Shown: one piece after another, positions 1-9,338 of the stretch | How positions within the stretch are numbered: the stretch's first letter is position 1 | Layout: the number at the start of each line of letters is the position of its first letter | Assembly: GCA_021811625.1 (NCBI GenBank) | Contig: JAJZNU010000003.1 | Span: 32,461 to 96,460, forward strand | Length of the DNA: 64,000 bases | Direction of reading: 5' to 3' | Source of the DNA: a bacterium | GTDB lineage: Bacteria > Patescibacteriota > Saccharimonadia > Saccharimonadales > UBA4665 | Position numbers and translations under genes: made by a program | The notes under the pieces: model-generated | What the model was told of the DNA's origin: nothing | The model's input: only the letters and a program-made list of their open reading frames with translations | Databases searched by the model: none

Positions 1-526
1 GTAGACTGTCCAGTTCCACGGGCGTCTCTCGTCCGAACATATTTACCAGCACCTTTAGCTTACCCTTGGCGACGTCAATTTCATTAATACTGCCGTCAAA
101 GCCCTTAAACGGTCCGTCATTAATATTGACGACATCACCGATGGAGTAATCGATTTTATGCTTAGGCTCGGCGCGGCCCATTCGTTTCATGATTTTCTCG
201 ATCTCATCGGCTTCGACGGGAGTCGGCTCCGAACCGCTCCCCACGAATCCGGTAACGCTCGGAGTATTTCTGACTATATACCAAGCGTCTTCGCTCATTT
301 TCATTTGAACTAAGACATAGCCTTGGAAAATACGCTGTTCAACTATTTTGCGCTTACCGTTTTTGACTTGAATCATTTTTTCTTTAGGAACGAGCACTTG
401 GAATATTTTATCTTTCATATCCAGAGACTCGGCGCGCTGACGAATACTCTCGGCAACTTTTTCCTCGTAGCCGCTGTACGTATGAATGGCGTACCATTGT
501 TTGGTGGTGTCGTATCGTTTATTCAT
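1..526 (-). CDS. nusG: Transcription termination/antitermination protein NusG (C-terminus truncated by window edge)
   Basis: Minus-strand translation from ATG at 526: MNKRYDTTKQWYAIHTYSGYEEKVAESIRQRAESLDMKDKIFQVLVPKEK...; NGN-domain pattern; start overlaps the secE stop. Confidence 0.95.
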   Translation of the reverse strand, partial: MNKRYDTTKQWYAIHTYSGYEEKVAESIRQRAESLDMKDKIFQVLVPKEKMIQVKNGKRKIVEQRIFQGYVLVQMKMSEDAWYIVRNTPSVTGFVGSGSEPTPVEADEIEKIMKRMGRAEPKHKIDYSIGDVVNINDGPFKGFDGSINEIDVAKGKLKVLVNMFGRETPVELDSL

Positions 527-890
527 GTAAAAATACCTTCTTAAATATTTTATCTAACCCTAGGTCCAAAAAGCTGACCAAAAAAGCAAAGACTATCGCA
601 AAAGCTAAAACCGCTAGAGTCAATTGTCTGGACTGTTTTCGATTCGGCCAGGTAACTTGTCTTAGCTCGGTGAACGAGTTCCGGAAGTACCGCGGAATAA
701 AATGTCGACCGAACCACCTTAGCGGACGCTTAAATATCGCAAACGGTCGGCCAATCAGACGAATCAGTCGTGAGACTGGTCCCCTCTTTTTTGGTTTTTT
801 GGCGGCTTCGTGGGCCTTTACCGACTTCGACCTGATAGTCTCGCTAGACCGGATTCGTCGCCGTTTTTTAGTTGCTTCGTCGTCTGCCAT
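519..890 (-). CDS. secE: Preprotein translocase subunit SecE, extended N-terminus
   Basis: FTELRQVTWPNRKQSRQLTLAVLAFAIVFAFLVSFLDLGLDKIF; adjacent to nusG. Confidence 0.93.
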   Translation of the reverse strand: MADDEATKKRRRIRSSETIRSKSVKAHEAAKKPKKRGPVSRLIRLIGRPFAIFKRPLRWFGRHFIPRYFRNSFTELRQVTWPNRKQSRQLTLAVLAFAIVFAFLVSFLDLGLDKIFKKVFLHE

Positions 891-978
891 TTATTAAGCT
901 CTACCTTAGAACCTTTAAGATAAGTCCCCTTATTAAACAAAGAACCTACATATAGGTGTAGGCTCTGTCAACTGTCAA

Positions 979-2106
979 CTATAGCGCATTACCCCCGGGT
1001 TGGTCAAGGTTGGGTACATTAATACTAAAGGTCGTCCCTTTGTTGAGTTCGCTCGAGAGGGTTATTCTGCCGTGCAGAAGGTCAGCCAGCTTCTTAGAAA
1101 TGTACAAACCAAGTCCCGTACCTTTGGTGCCCTTTAACCGGTAATCTTCAGACCGGAAGAACTTGGAAAAGAGTTTTGCCTGGTCATTCTTGCTAATCCC
1201 GATTCCCGTATCGGACACGCTAAAGGTGGCGCCGTTGTCGATGGCAGTGACACTAATGCGAATACCGCCGGCCGTCGTGTACTTGAGAGAGTTAGTCAGA
1301 AAATTCTGTAGTATCTCATGCAGGTATAGGCTTGAAGTACGGACGTTCAACGGCGTCGGGTTTAATACCTTGTCGAACTTCAGCCCTTTACTCCTGGCCT
1401 CCGGCAGATAGTCGTTCCACAGTTCCGCGACGAGTTTGTTGGCATCGACAGTCTCGGCGTCCGATTTCAAATCGTCGCGCTCGGCTCTCGAAAGTGTCGC
1501 CAGGTCGTTTATCATATCGGCCAGGAAGATTATTTGGTTATGGGCCTCGTCTAAGTATTTAGGAATACTGGCATCGCTACTCGACTTTTTAAATAACATC
1601 TGGACATTACTGACGTTTCCTTCGGCGATGGCTATTGGAGTCCGTAGCTCATGACTAACCACGCTGATGAACTCGTCACGTTCTTCCTCTAGCAGTTTTT
1701 CTCTAGTGATGTCGCGCATCACCAGAACAAAACCTCTGCCGTCGATCTGCCCATAGCCGGGTCGTACCGGAGCGATACTGAGATAAAGATTGGCATGGCT
1801 GCCGTCGGAGTAATGCAATGATAAATCGGTCCTGATGATGGCCGTCTTGGTCGCTTTAACAATACTAGCAATGTCTTGCTGGACGTTATCGGCGGCATAA
1901 ACCCTGAGGACGTCTTGGATCGCTTTATTCTCTATGACAACGTTTAAATCTAAAAGGTTAAGAGCGGCGGCGTTATATAGATTAATTATTCCGGATTCGT
2001 CGAGGGCGATAACGGCGTCCGTCATCGAGTTCATGAGGCTCAAAAAACGCTCGTGTTCTAGAGTTCCAACCTCAGGCTGCTCCGCACTAGAATCAGTGAT
2101 TGGCAT
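979..2106 (-). CDS. PAS-domain sensor histidine kinase
   Basis: PAS region plus HisKA (FISVVSHELRTPIAIAEG) and HATPase motifs (NSLKYT, DTGIGI, GTGLGL). Confidence 0.93.
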   Translation of the reverse strand: MPITDSSAEQPEVGTLEHERFLSLMNSMTDAVIALDESGIINLYNAAALNLLDLNVVIENKAIQDVLRVYAADNVQQDIASIVKATKTAIIRTDLSLHYSDGSHANLYLSIAPVRPGYGQIDGRGFVLVMRDITREKLLEEERDEFISVVSHELRTPIAIAEGNVSNVQMLFKKSSSDASIPKYLDEAHNQIIFLADMINDLATLSRAERDDLKSDAETVDANKLVAELWNDYLPEARSKGLKFDKVLNPTPLNVRTSSLYLHEILQNFLTNSLKYTTAGGIRISVTAIDNGATFSVSDTGIGISKNDQAKLFSKFFRSEDYRLKGTKGTGLGLYISKKLADLLHGRITLSSELNKGTTFSINVPNLDQPGGNAL

Positions 2107-2145
2107 AATGCTTATAATTATGTCACAGACGAGTCATACAAGCGA

Positions 2146-2850
2146 CTATATTATACGGGCCCGGTAGACTTTGATTGCTTGGCGTCTGGTTTTGGCGTCT
2201 GGTAAAAACTCTTCAAGTTTACTCCAAAAGTCAGCACCGTGATGGAGTATTACGGTGTGCGTTAGTTCATGAAGTAGCACATAGTCGATAAGCTCCCAAG
2301 GCAGCTGCATAAGGTATAGGCTAAGGGTTATATCTTTATTTTGACTGCAACTACCCCAGCGGCTCTTTAAGGCTCTGACGTGAACCGATTGGTAAGATAA
2401 GGCGTGGGTTTGAGCTAGAGTTTTTAGTCTGGCCGGGAGGAGCTGGACAGCCTCGCTTCTAAGAGCCCGGATAGCTGCTTTGGTGGCAGCCGCTTGAACG
2501 ATTTGATCAGTGAATTCATTATTTTGGTTATATCTAACGACTATGGTGGTGCCGGCAATTTTGGCACTGACATTGGCAACGTTCTCGTCACGAATCAGCG
2601 ACAAATGATGAGCTTTACCGATTGCTTGACCGTTCTTTAGGGAGCTGCTGATCACCCCGGCTAATTGACTGCTAATCCAAGCCGATTTGGTAGCCGCAAA
2701 GGCAACGGCTCTCGAGTACGGTACCCAGTTTGGCATTGAGACTCTAATCTCACCGCTACTGGTGATGGAGAGCCTTATATGCCGGTTATCGCGTCGTTTA
2801 TATAGCTTTAGCGTTCCGACACCGGGTAAATTAACTTGTTTAGAAGCCAT
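2146..2850 (-). CDS. YgjP-like/DUF45 zinc metallopeptidase
   Basis: SRWGSCSQNKDITLSLYLMQLPWELIDYVLLHELTH with HELTH motif. Confidence 0.88.
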   Translation of the reverse strand: MASKQVNLPGVGTLKLYKRRDNRHIRLSITSSGEIRVSMPNWVPYSRAVAFAATKSAWISSQLAGVISSSLKNGQAIGKAHHLSLIRDENVANVSAKIAGTTIVVRYNQNNEFTDQIVQAAATKAAIRALRSEAVQLLPARLKTLAQTHALSYQSVHVRALKSRWGSCSQNKDITLSLYLMQLPWELIDYVLLHELTHTVILHHGADFWSKLEEFLPDAKTRRQAIKVYRARII

Positions 2851-2886
2851 TATGTGAGATTTATTAATAGAGATTAGGAAACGATT

Positions 2887-3549
2887 TCAACGGATCACGA
2901 TATTGCGACGAGAGAAATCGACTCGACCCTGAACCGGAGATGGAACAAGATTAATGAGACCCGGCTTAATAACTTTATCCGCGGCTTCACCGTAACTGAC
3001 CAGACCTAACTCACGGAGTCTTTTCATAAACGAACTCTCTTGGGTTTTGAAGGCATGTTTGCCGCTGATCACCAGGTATTTCTCTTCTAGTTTAGGGTTT
3101 TGCATGTGAGTTGAAAGGTTATCGAAAGTGGTACGATCCAGAGGCATGGCGTATTTGTCATCGCTTCGCCGGCGATCACGACCGGAAACGCGGCTGAAAG
3201 CTGTTTCGACATCTATCTGAACCCAGACAAGCAGTGGCTCGGCATGGGTTTTTCGAGCCATTTCCCGCAATGATCGGCGCTGGCTGAAACGCATAGCATT
3301 GACATCATAAATAACTGTCACACCGTTCTCTAAGAATTGTTCGCTCATATAGTCCATGAGATGAGTGACGATGTCATTCTCCTGTTTGTCGTACCGGGGT
3401 TTCTCGAACAGTTCGCTGCGAATACGGTCGCTCTGAATATTGGCTGCCTGTAAGTTATCGGCGAGTTGGCGTGCGAAAAATGTCTTACCCGATCCCGGAT
3501 AGCCGTATAATAGAATAAGTAACGGTTTAGTCGGTATGATCTTTGACAT
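2887..3549 (-). CDS. P-loop kinase / zeta-toxin-like AAA ATPase
   Basis: Walker A LLYGYPGSGKTFFARQLA; probable start MSKIIPTK at 3549. Confidence 0.75.
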   Translation of the reverse strand: MSKIIPTKPLLILLYGYPGSGKTFFARQLADNLQAANIQSDRIRSELFEKPRYDKQENDIVTHLMDYMSEQFLENGVTVIYDVNAMRFSQRRSLREMARKTHAEPLLVWVQIDVETAFSRVSGRDRRRSDDKYAMPLDRTTFDNLSTHMQNPKLEEKYLVISGKHAFKTQESSFMKRLRELGLVSYGEAADKVIKPGLINLVPSPVQGRVDFSRRNIVIR

Positions 3550-3663
3550 ATTCCCTGCTAGTATATAAGAATTATACTCTCTATGCAAAGGGAGTGAAAA
3601 AAATGTTCACTTACAGAGATAAACCAGGCTATCATACCAGTATTTATCCGTTTATCAATGTCT

Positions 3664-3737
3664 AGGGGTGTCCGTTAATGGTAAGCGGCGACTCTCCAAA
3701 AGTCGTGCTGTCGGTTCGAGTCCGACCACCCCTGCCA
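3664..3737 (+). tRNA. tRNA-Trp (anticodon CCA), 3' CCA encoded
   Basis: Cloverleaf: acceptor AGGGGTG/CACCCCT, anticodon loop CTCCAAA, T-arm GTCGGTTCGAGTCCGAC, discriminator G. Confidence 0.93.
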
Positions 3738-3811
3738 ATTTTATCCTTATCGCCTTCGCAATAATCGTTATTGACCTGCTAAATGCGTAAGTGGAGTCAA
3801 ATTCTAACCCG

Positions 3812-5347
3812 TTAGCTTTTTGCTATATTTATAGCGGCCAAATTAATACCGCTTCTAAGCCAAGAGATTACATCCTTAGCGCTAAACCGCGCATTCCCGG
3901 CATATCGCGCCATACGCTGAACGGCTTCTTTAGCACCGTCTCCCGGTGTAAACAGAGGCGGTTCCTCGACTGGCTCATCGGACCCATTTCGCCGGCGGAT
4001 TTGACCTAAACCGGCGGTTGCCAAAAGACCATTACACAAACAAAGCCGTCCGACGGTATCGGCTACCTTGCCGAACTTTCTGACGTAGTGTTCGACTGGT
4101 TCCGCTGAGCATCGGTATATCGGCGGTCCATCCTTTACCTGAACAGCTTCGGTGAGCAATTGCTGGTCACAAACCCGCCGGCGTAGATTATTTACCTCGT
4201 CTTCAGATAGACTCCCGGCAATTTGGGCGATTTTAAATGGGTATCCGGTGGACGAAGCCCGAGCGCTGGTTACTATAGTCAGCTCGTTCTTTAGAGCTAA
4301 GTCGACGATTTTGTCTCGCCAATCGGGGGCCATTCCCGAATCCCGGCAAAGGGCAAAAATGCTCCCGACTTGAATGCCGTTAGCGCCTTCTTGCTTTGCA
4401 CGGATCAGACCTTCGGGGGTTCCGTATCCTCCGGCCAGCCAGAATGGTAAGCCTCCCTTAATAAAGTCAGCGGTATCGACGATGTCGCGGTAACCATAGA
4501 TTGGCTGACCGAGCTCATCGACCTGAAGTGCCCCTCTCGGCGGCGCATTGTGCCCGCCGGCCGTCGGACCTTCGATAACAAACCCGTTAGGAGCGGTTTG
4601 TGGCTCTTTAGAGAGAAATTTCGCCAACGAGTTAGAGGCTACGATCGCGATAAATGGCGGCCGAGTCAGGGGCATTTCGGCAAGTTTTGGATAGTTGCGA
4701 GGATCGATCGTTACTTTGTGTTTAAGTGACGAGGATCCGGATGCGCCGACAATATTCAGTGGAGTGGCGGCTTCTTCATGACGAGATAAATTTTCCAGAG
4801 CTTGCGGGATATCAGCCGGAATGCCGGCGCCCATGATAATGAATTCGGCTCCTGCCAGCATTGCACCATACAGGCTACTTGGAGTCGGCGGTTCAACTTT
4901 CGTTAAAAAATTAATCCCGATAGGGCTTCGGGACCGGTCAGGGCCGGTTAGTGAATCGGCGTATATTTGAGCTCTTCGAACTTCCGTGTATGTCGCTAGA
5001 ACATTTAATCTCTCAGCTAAAGAATCGTTACGCTTTCCAAATACCGGCGTGGTTAGGTACGGCTGTTGTGGTCGTCGTCCACCTTCGATGTAGTATTTAT
5101 CTAATGTTTCGGCTACGTATTGTTGGTCCCCAAAGCCGGCTAAAGCTTGCTGCAAGCAACTATCCATCTCGCCGTTTTGAAGCCGACGGCAAAACACTGT
5201 CGCAATCGCTGCTCCGGAGACAATACCGACAGCGCCATTGGCTGCCGATTCACCGGCTAGTCTCCAATTAGATATTGCTACCCCCATACCACCCTGGAAT
5301 ATATCTGGATAATTTCTGACTTGCTCTGTTAAGTTTTCGGCGGACAT
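3812..5347 (-). CDS. Nitronate monooxygenase / PfaD-like TIM-barrel flavoprotein (2-nitropropane dioxygenase family)
   Basis: FQGGMGVAISNWRLAGESAANGAVGIVSG; GPTAGGHNAPP; WLAGGYGTPEGLIRAKQEGANGIQVGSIFALC. Confidence 0.85.
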   Translation of the reverse strand: MSAENLTEQVRNYPDIFQGGMGVAISNWRLAGESAANGAVGIVSGAAIATVFCRRLQNGEMDSCLQQALAGFGDQQYVAETLDKYYIEGGRRPQQPYLTTPVFGKRNDSLAERLNVLATYTEVRRAQIYADSLTGPDRSRSPIGINFLTKVEPPTPSSLYGAMLAGAEFIIMGAGIPADIPQALENLSRHEEAATPLNIVGASGSSSLKHKVTIDPRNYPKLAEMPLTRPPFIAIVASNSLAKFLSKEPQTAPNGFVIEGPTAGGHNAPPRGALQVDELGQPIYGYRDIVDTADFIKGGLPFWLAGGYGTPEGLIRAKQEGANGIQVGSIFALCRDSGMAPDWRDKIVDLALKNELTIVTSARASSTGYPFKIAQIAGSLSEDEVNNLRRRVCDQQLLTEAVQVKDGPPIYRCSAEPVEHYVRKFGKVADTVGRLCLCNGLLATAGLGQIRRRNGSDEPVEEPPLFTPGDGAKEAVQRMARYAGNARFSAKDVISWLRSGINLAAINIAKS

Positions 5348-5510
5348 CTGATCCTAACAGTATAGCTACCAATAATGCTAAAGTCTAACCGGTTAAGTGT
5401 CTTTTAGCGTGGATAATAGCCAAAGTATGTATTGGGAAAGCTAATCTAGGTTTCGAAATTAAGTTTCCTCACGATCTTTAGCTACCGAGTAAGCGATCAT
5501 ATATCTATCG

Positions 5511-7166
5511 TCAATCTCCCTGCAGGTCGCGTTGATTGAACCGTACAGCTCCTATAACTCCGAGGACTAAGCCAACAATTAACAGCACGGCGTCAGTTGA
5601 CCAATTGGCGTTGACGGCCGGGGCTAGTGCGACTTGGTGAAATATAGAAGTATCCAGCAGCCAGTGATTGATATTTAGCCCCGAGCTCAACATCGTAACC
5701 AAAAACGACCAACCGATAGCGCCGTAAGCTAGCAGACTGGTTAGCCGCGGGATGATGCCGTAAGCAAATACACCGATTCCCAGAACCAACAATGTCGGTG
5801 CGATGTTGTTGGCACCGGCAAGCAGTAAGGTACGGATAGAGACGCCGACATGTTGGCTCGCTTCGCCGGCCCATGCCGCCACAGCGCTTATAAGGCAGGC
5901 GACTATGACACCCAGAACAATCAGCAGTACCCGTCCGCTTAACCATCGCAAACGGCTCAGCGGTCTGACTAAAAAATTATCCAGATAGCCATTGGCCTCA
6001 TCACTACGCATCCGCCCTAGAGCATTGGCTACGTAAACCATAATAACCAGCGTTACGAAGAAAAAAGTAAAACCGAGAAACGTCAATACGGCTTGAGTAT
6101 GTGCTGATTGAGCTAACCGGCTTAAAAGCGGTTTGACGCTGGCCGAGTCGACGATTTGGGCGGCACTCTTAGCCAGTTCTCCGTATAGAAAAGCAATTGC
6201 CGCCACCGCTGCTAACCATCCGGCTATGACGGTGCAATTAAGCCTTAGCACCGCCGCTAAGGGTGAATGCAACAAACTGGTTTTAGGTGTGGCGGTGTCT
6301 TTGTCGGCGACGATCCCCTCATAAAGATCACGTCTGCCGGCCAGCCAGACCGCTGTGGCAATCAAGACAATCACGAACCCCCCGATCGGCAATAACCACA
6401 TCGGCCGTGCGTTGTACATCGGCTGAAGCCTCTCGATCCAACCAAGTGGAGAAAAATTTAGGAGCCAGTGAGCAGTGGTGCTATCGGCAATAAGCCTAAC
6501 CATGTAGAATAGACCAAAAACCGCTGCCGAGACACCGGCCGCCCGACTGCGGACTGGCATAAGCTGACTGGCTACTGCGCCGACCGCCATAAATTCAGCC
6601 GCACCGGCAACCAAGGATAACGAAAAAAATAAACCAGCGCTGTCACTGAACCCCGCGTTATTCAATCTACCGATACTCAGCACCGCTAAGGCAATGACGA
6701 TGTATAAAAGTAGTAGTCCGCTGGCTAAGCCGGCAAAGGCGTTAATGGCTGCCCGGCGAGGAGTCGTTTGTCCGGCAAGAAATAGCTCCCATCGCCCAGC
6801 GTCTTCCTCACCCCGAAAAGTTTTAGTGGCTACGACTAACGCCCAAATAGCACCGGTAGCGGCAATGAGACATAAAAAATTCCAGGTCAGGTATCCTGAA
6901 ACCGTATCGATTCTATGGGCTACGCCTAGCAGAGCCTCGATACCGACATTTCCGCCTAATGACTCGGCTAGTTTTTGTCGGGCGATCTCGCTGGGATAGG
7001 CTTTTATATACGAGGAGGCCTTAATAAGCATGTAAAGGGATAAAATAACGCCGAGTATCAAGGAGCTGCGAAGAGTACGTTTAGCAATAAACCGTCCGGC
7101 TGTCGTTTTGGGGGACCGCAGCAATTTGGCCGGCGGTTCAGCCGCATTCAGTGGTAGTGCGCTCAT
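5511..7166 (-). CDS. ABC transporter permease (ABC-2 type, multi-TM)
   Basis: 551 aa, many hydrophobic segments; 4-nt overlap with upstream ABC ATPase gene. Confidence 0.85.
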   Translation of the reverse strand: MSALPLNAAEPPAKLLRSPKTTAGRFIAKRTLRSSLILGVILSLYMLIKASSYIKAYPSEIARQKLAESLGGNVGIEALLGVAHRIDTVSGYLTWNFLCLIAATGAIWALVVATKTFRGEEDAGRWELFLAGQTTPRRAAINAFAGLASGLLLLYIVIALAVLSIGRLNNAGFSDSAGLFFSLSLVAGAAEFMAVGAVASQLMPVRSRAAGVSAAVFGLFYMVRLIADSTTAHWLLNFSPLGWIERLQPMYNARPMWLLPIGGFVIVLIATAVWLAGRRDLYEGIVADKDTATPKTSLLHSPLAAVLRLNCTVIAGWLAAVAAIAFLYGELAKSAAQIVDSASVKPLLSRLAQSAHTQAVLTFLGFTFFFVTLVIMVYVANALGRMRSDEANGYLDNFLVRPLSRLRWLSGRVLLIVLGVIVACLISAVAAWAGEASQHVGVSIRTLLLAGANNIAPTLLVLGIGVFAYGIIPRLTSLLAYGAIGWSFLVTMLSSGLNINHWLLDTSIFHQVALAPAVNANWSTDAVLLIVGLVLGVIGAVRFNQRDLQGD

Positions 7167-8068
7167 TGCGGTTGATCCTTATTAATCTTCTCGCCGCCGT
7201 AAAGTGATAAGAACAGTTCCTCCAGAGATGGCTCTCTACTTAGCAATGATTTGGGGTGACCGGCGATTATGGCGGCCAACAATGGCTCGATTGGCCCTCT
7301 TATCTGACAAGTTAATTGGTGTCCAATCACCCGGACATTGCTGACGCCTTTAATATGATCAACGCGGGGCGGTTTAGTTTCAAAAGTTGCTTCGACGCTT
7401 AGTGCCGACAAGTGACGCATTTGCGGTAGGGTCCCGAGTTCGACTAATTTACCCGACCGTAAAATTGCAATCCGATCACATAAGGCCTCGACTTCCTCGA
7501 GTACATGAGATGACAGAAAAATTGTTTGACCATTGGCTCGGGCCTCGAGCGCGCATTCCTTAAAGGCCTGCTCCATAATGGGGTCCAGACCGCTCGTCGG
7601 TTCGTCCATGATAAGCAAGTCGGCTCTGGTCATGAACGCCGCGATAATATTAATCTTTTGGCGGTTGCCCTTAGAATAGGTTCTGACCTTTTTTGTGGGA
7701 TCGAACTGAAACTTTTTTATAAGCTCGGTCATGTATTTTTTGTCGATTTTGCCGTTAATTTTGCCGAGCAGGTACAGGGTTTCTCCACCGGTTAAATTTG
7801 GCCAGAAAGTCGATTCGCCGGGAATATAGGCAAGGCGTTGGTGGGCTTCGACTTTATTGGACTGAGTATCCAGACCGAAGATCATCGCCCTACCTGCCGA
7901 CGGTTTAATTAGCCCTAAAATTGAGCGTATGGTGGTGGTTTTGCCGGCACCGTTAGGGCCCAAGTAACCGAGGATCTCTCCTTTTTGTACCTCAATATTT
8001 AACGGGGCCAGCGCTACGAACGATCCATAGCGTTTTGTTAACCCCTCGGTTTTTATTGCTGCATCCAT
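7163..8068 (-). CDS. ABC transporter ATP-binding protein
   Basis: Walker A GPNGAGKTTT, signature YSKGNRQKINIIAAF, Walker B LLIMDEPTSGLDP. Confidence 0.96.
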   Translation of the reverse strand: MDAAIKTEGLTKRYGSFVALAPLNIEVQKGEILGYLGPNGAGKTTTIRSILGLIKPSAGRAMIFGLDTQSNKVEAHQRLAYIPGESTFWPNLTGGETLYLLGKINGKIDKKYMTELIKKFQFDPTKKVRTYSKGNRQKINIIAAFMTRADLLIMDEPTSGLDPIMEQAFKECALEARANGQTIFLSSHVLEEVEALCDRIAILRSGKLVELGTLPQMRHLSALSVEATFETKPPRVDHIKGVSNVRVIGHQLTCQIRGPIEPLLAAIIAGHPKSLLSREPSLEELFLSLYGGEKINKDQPQ

Positions 8069-8306
8069 ATGCTCTCCGCTTACGCTTATTGATATAAGTA
8101 ATATTGTCAGAAATTACCGATAGGAGCAACCTATACCATGCTGGTTGGCCGCGGCGCACCGCCAATACTGGCTAACCCTAGTACAGACAGCACCCCCCTA
8201 CTGTCAGAGTTCTATGAAGCTTGGGTGTTTTAAGTCCTCGCTAGAAACCACTCGCTGAACTCGTGCCAGGCGCTCGGTTTACGCTTATAAAATTGTCTAA
8301 ACAAAA

Positions 8307-9200
8307 CTACAGAATTACACCCTGTTTAAAACCGTAATCGTTACTAATGTCGTAGCGGGTGTTAATTAGGTTATTGTTGGCGATATCGACATTGACGGTT
8401 TGATTCACGACCGCATCAATCTGGGAACAGTTTGTCGGAATGGTACTGCTTAGGTCGCGGTATAGTTTTACGGCGGACTGCTCGTCTAAGTTAACGTGAC
8501 CTTGTTCATAGGCTTTTAGTTTCGATAGATACGTTTGCCATAGTAGTTTTAAGCCGTTGTTGGTGCCATCCGATGCTTGCCAACTAGGAAATACTTGTTT
8601 GATGTGAAGTGTCACTTCGACATTGCTTATGGTACAGATATTTCCGACAGCGGAGTTATAGCTCACGCTCCAGGCAATGGTGTCGGCTGTCGCGGCAGCG
8701 TATTTTCCGGTCGTACCATTGGTTCCGGAAGTACTAATCGGGGTACATTCGGCTATCTCGTCAAGAATATGTTCAGGTGTATTACCGTAGACCGTGTAAC
8801 TGTCCGGAGCATCGACAACCTGTAGGTAGCCCGGGCTGTTTGGTGGAATAGCGCTAGGATGAGGGGGTGATGTATCAACATTGCATAACGGCGTTGGGAG
8901 CGCTTCGGAACCGGCCGAGGCCGGATCCATGTTCGGTGAACTACTAAGAACGGCTGGCGCTGACGAGGAGGGGCTATTGACTGTCGGTGACGGCTTTATT
9001 GAGACCGACGCCGAATCACTCGGCGTTAGATAGTGATACTCGCGACTCTCACCGGCTGATGACCCGATGGCGTTACTTAGTACGAAGCAGGTTAAAACGC
9101 CCGGCACTATAACCCGGCGCATTATATGTCCACTTCGTCCCAACAATGAGCACGAATTAGATAACCCGGAACTCTTATGAGTCCGGAGTTTAAACCACAT
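8307..9200 (-). CDS. Secreted DUF922-like protein with degenerate zincin motif
   Basis: N-terminal hydrophobic segment, Pro/Ser linker, SYTVYGNTPEHILDEI...WSVSYNS...KAYEQGHVNLDE. Confidence 0.6.
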   Translation of the reverse strand: MWFKLRTHKSSGLSNSCSLLGRSGHIMRRVIVPGVLTCFVLSNAIGSSAGESREYHYLTPSDSASVSIKPSPTVNSPSSSAPAVLSSSPNMDPASAGSEALPTPLCNVDTSPPHPSAIPPNSPGYLQVVDAPDSYTVYGNTPEHILDEIAECTPISTSGTNGTTGKYAAATADTIAWSVSYNSAVGNICTISNVEVTLHIKQVFPSWQASDGTNNGLKLLWQTYLSKLKAYEQGHVNLDEQSAVKLYRDLSSTIPTNCSQIDAVVNQTVNVDIANNNLINTRYDISNDYGFKQGVIL

Positions 9201-9338
9201 AAAACTCCTCCCTTATGTGAGAACTATACTCTAACACGGAATGGCGCGCGGCGCAATATACTGTGGTAGTATTAGTACTGGCTACCCGTTCGCATTATTG
9301 CAGCTAAAATTGGGCCAATAGGGTCTATAATTAGACTC

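Noticed and set aside
3550-3588. Upstream start (MHREYNSYILAGN) for the P-loop kinase
   Set aside because: The internal ATG at 3549 starts closer to the conserved P-loop; the extension shows no domain features.
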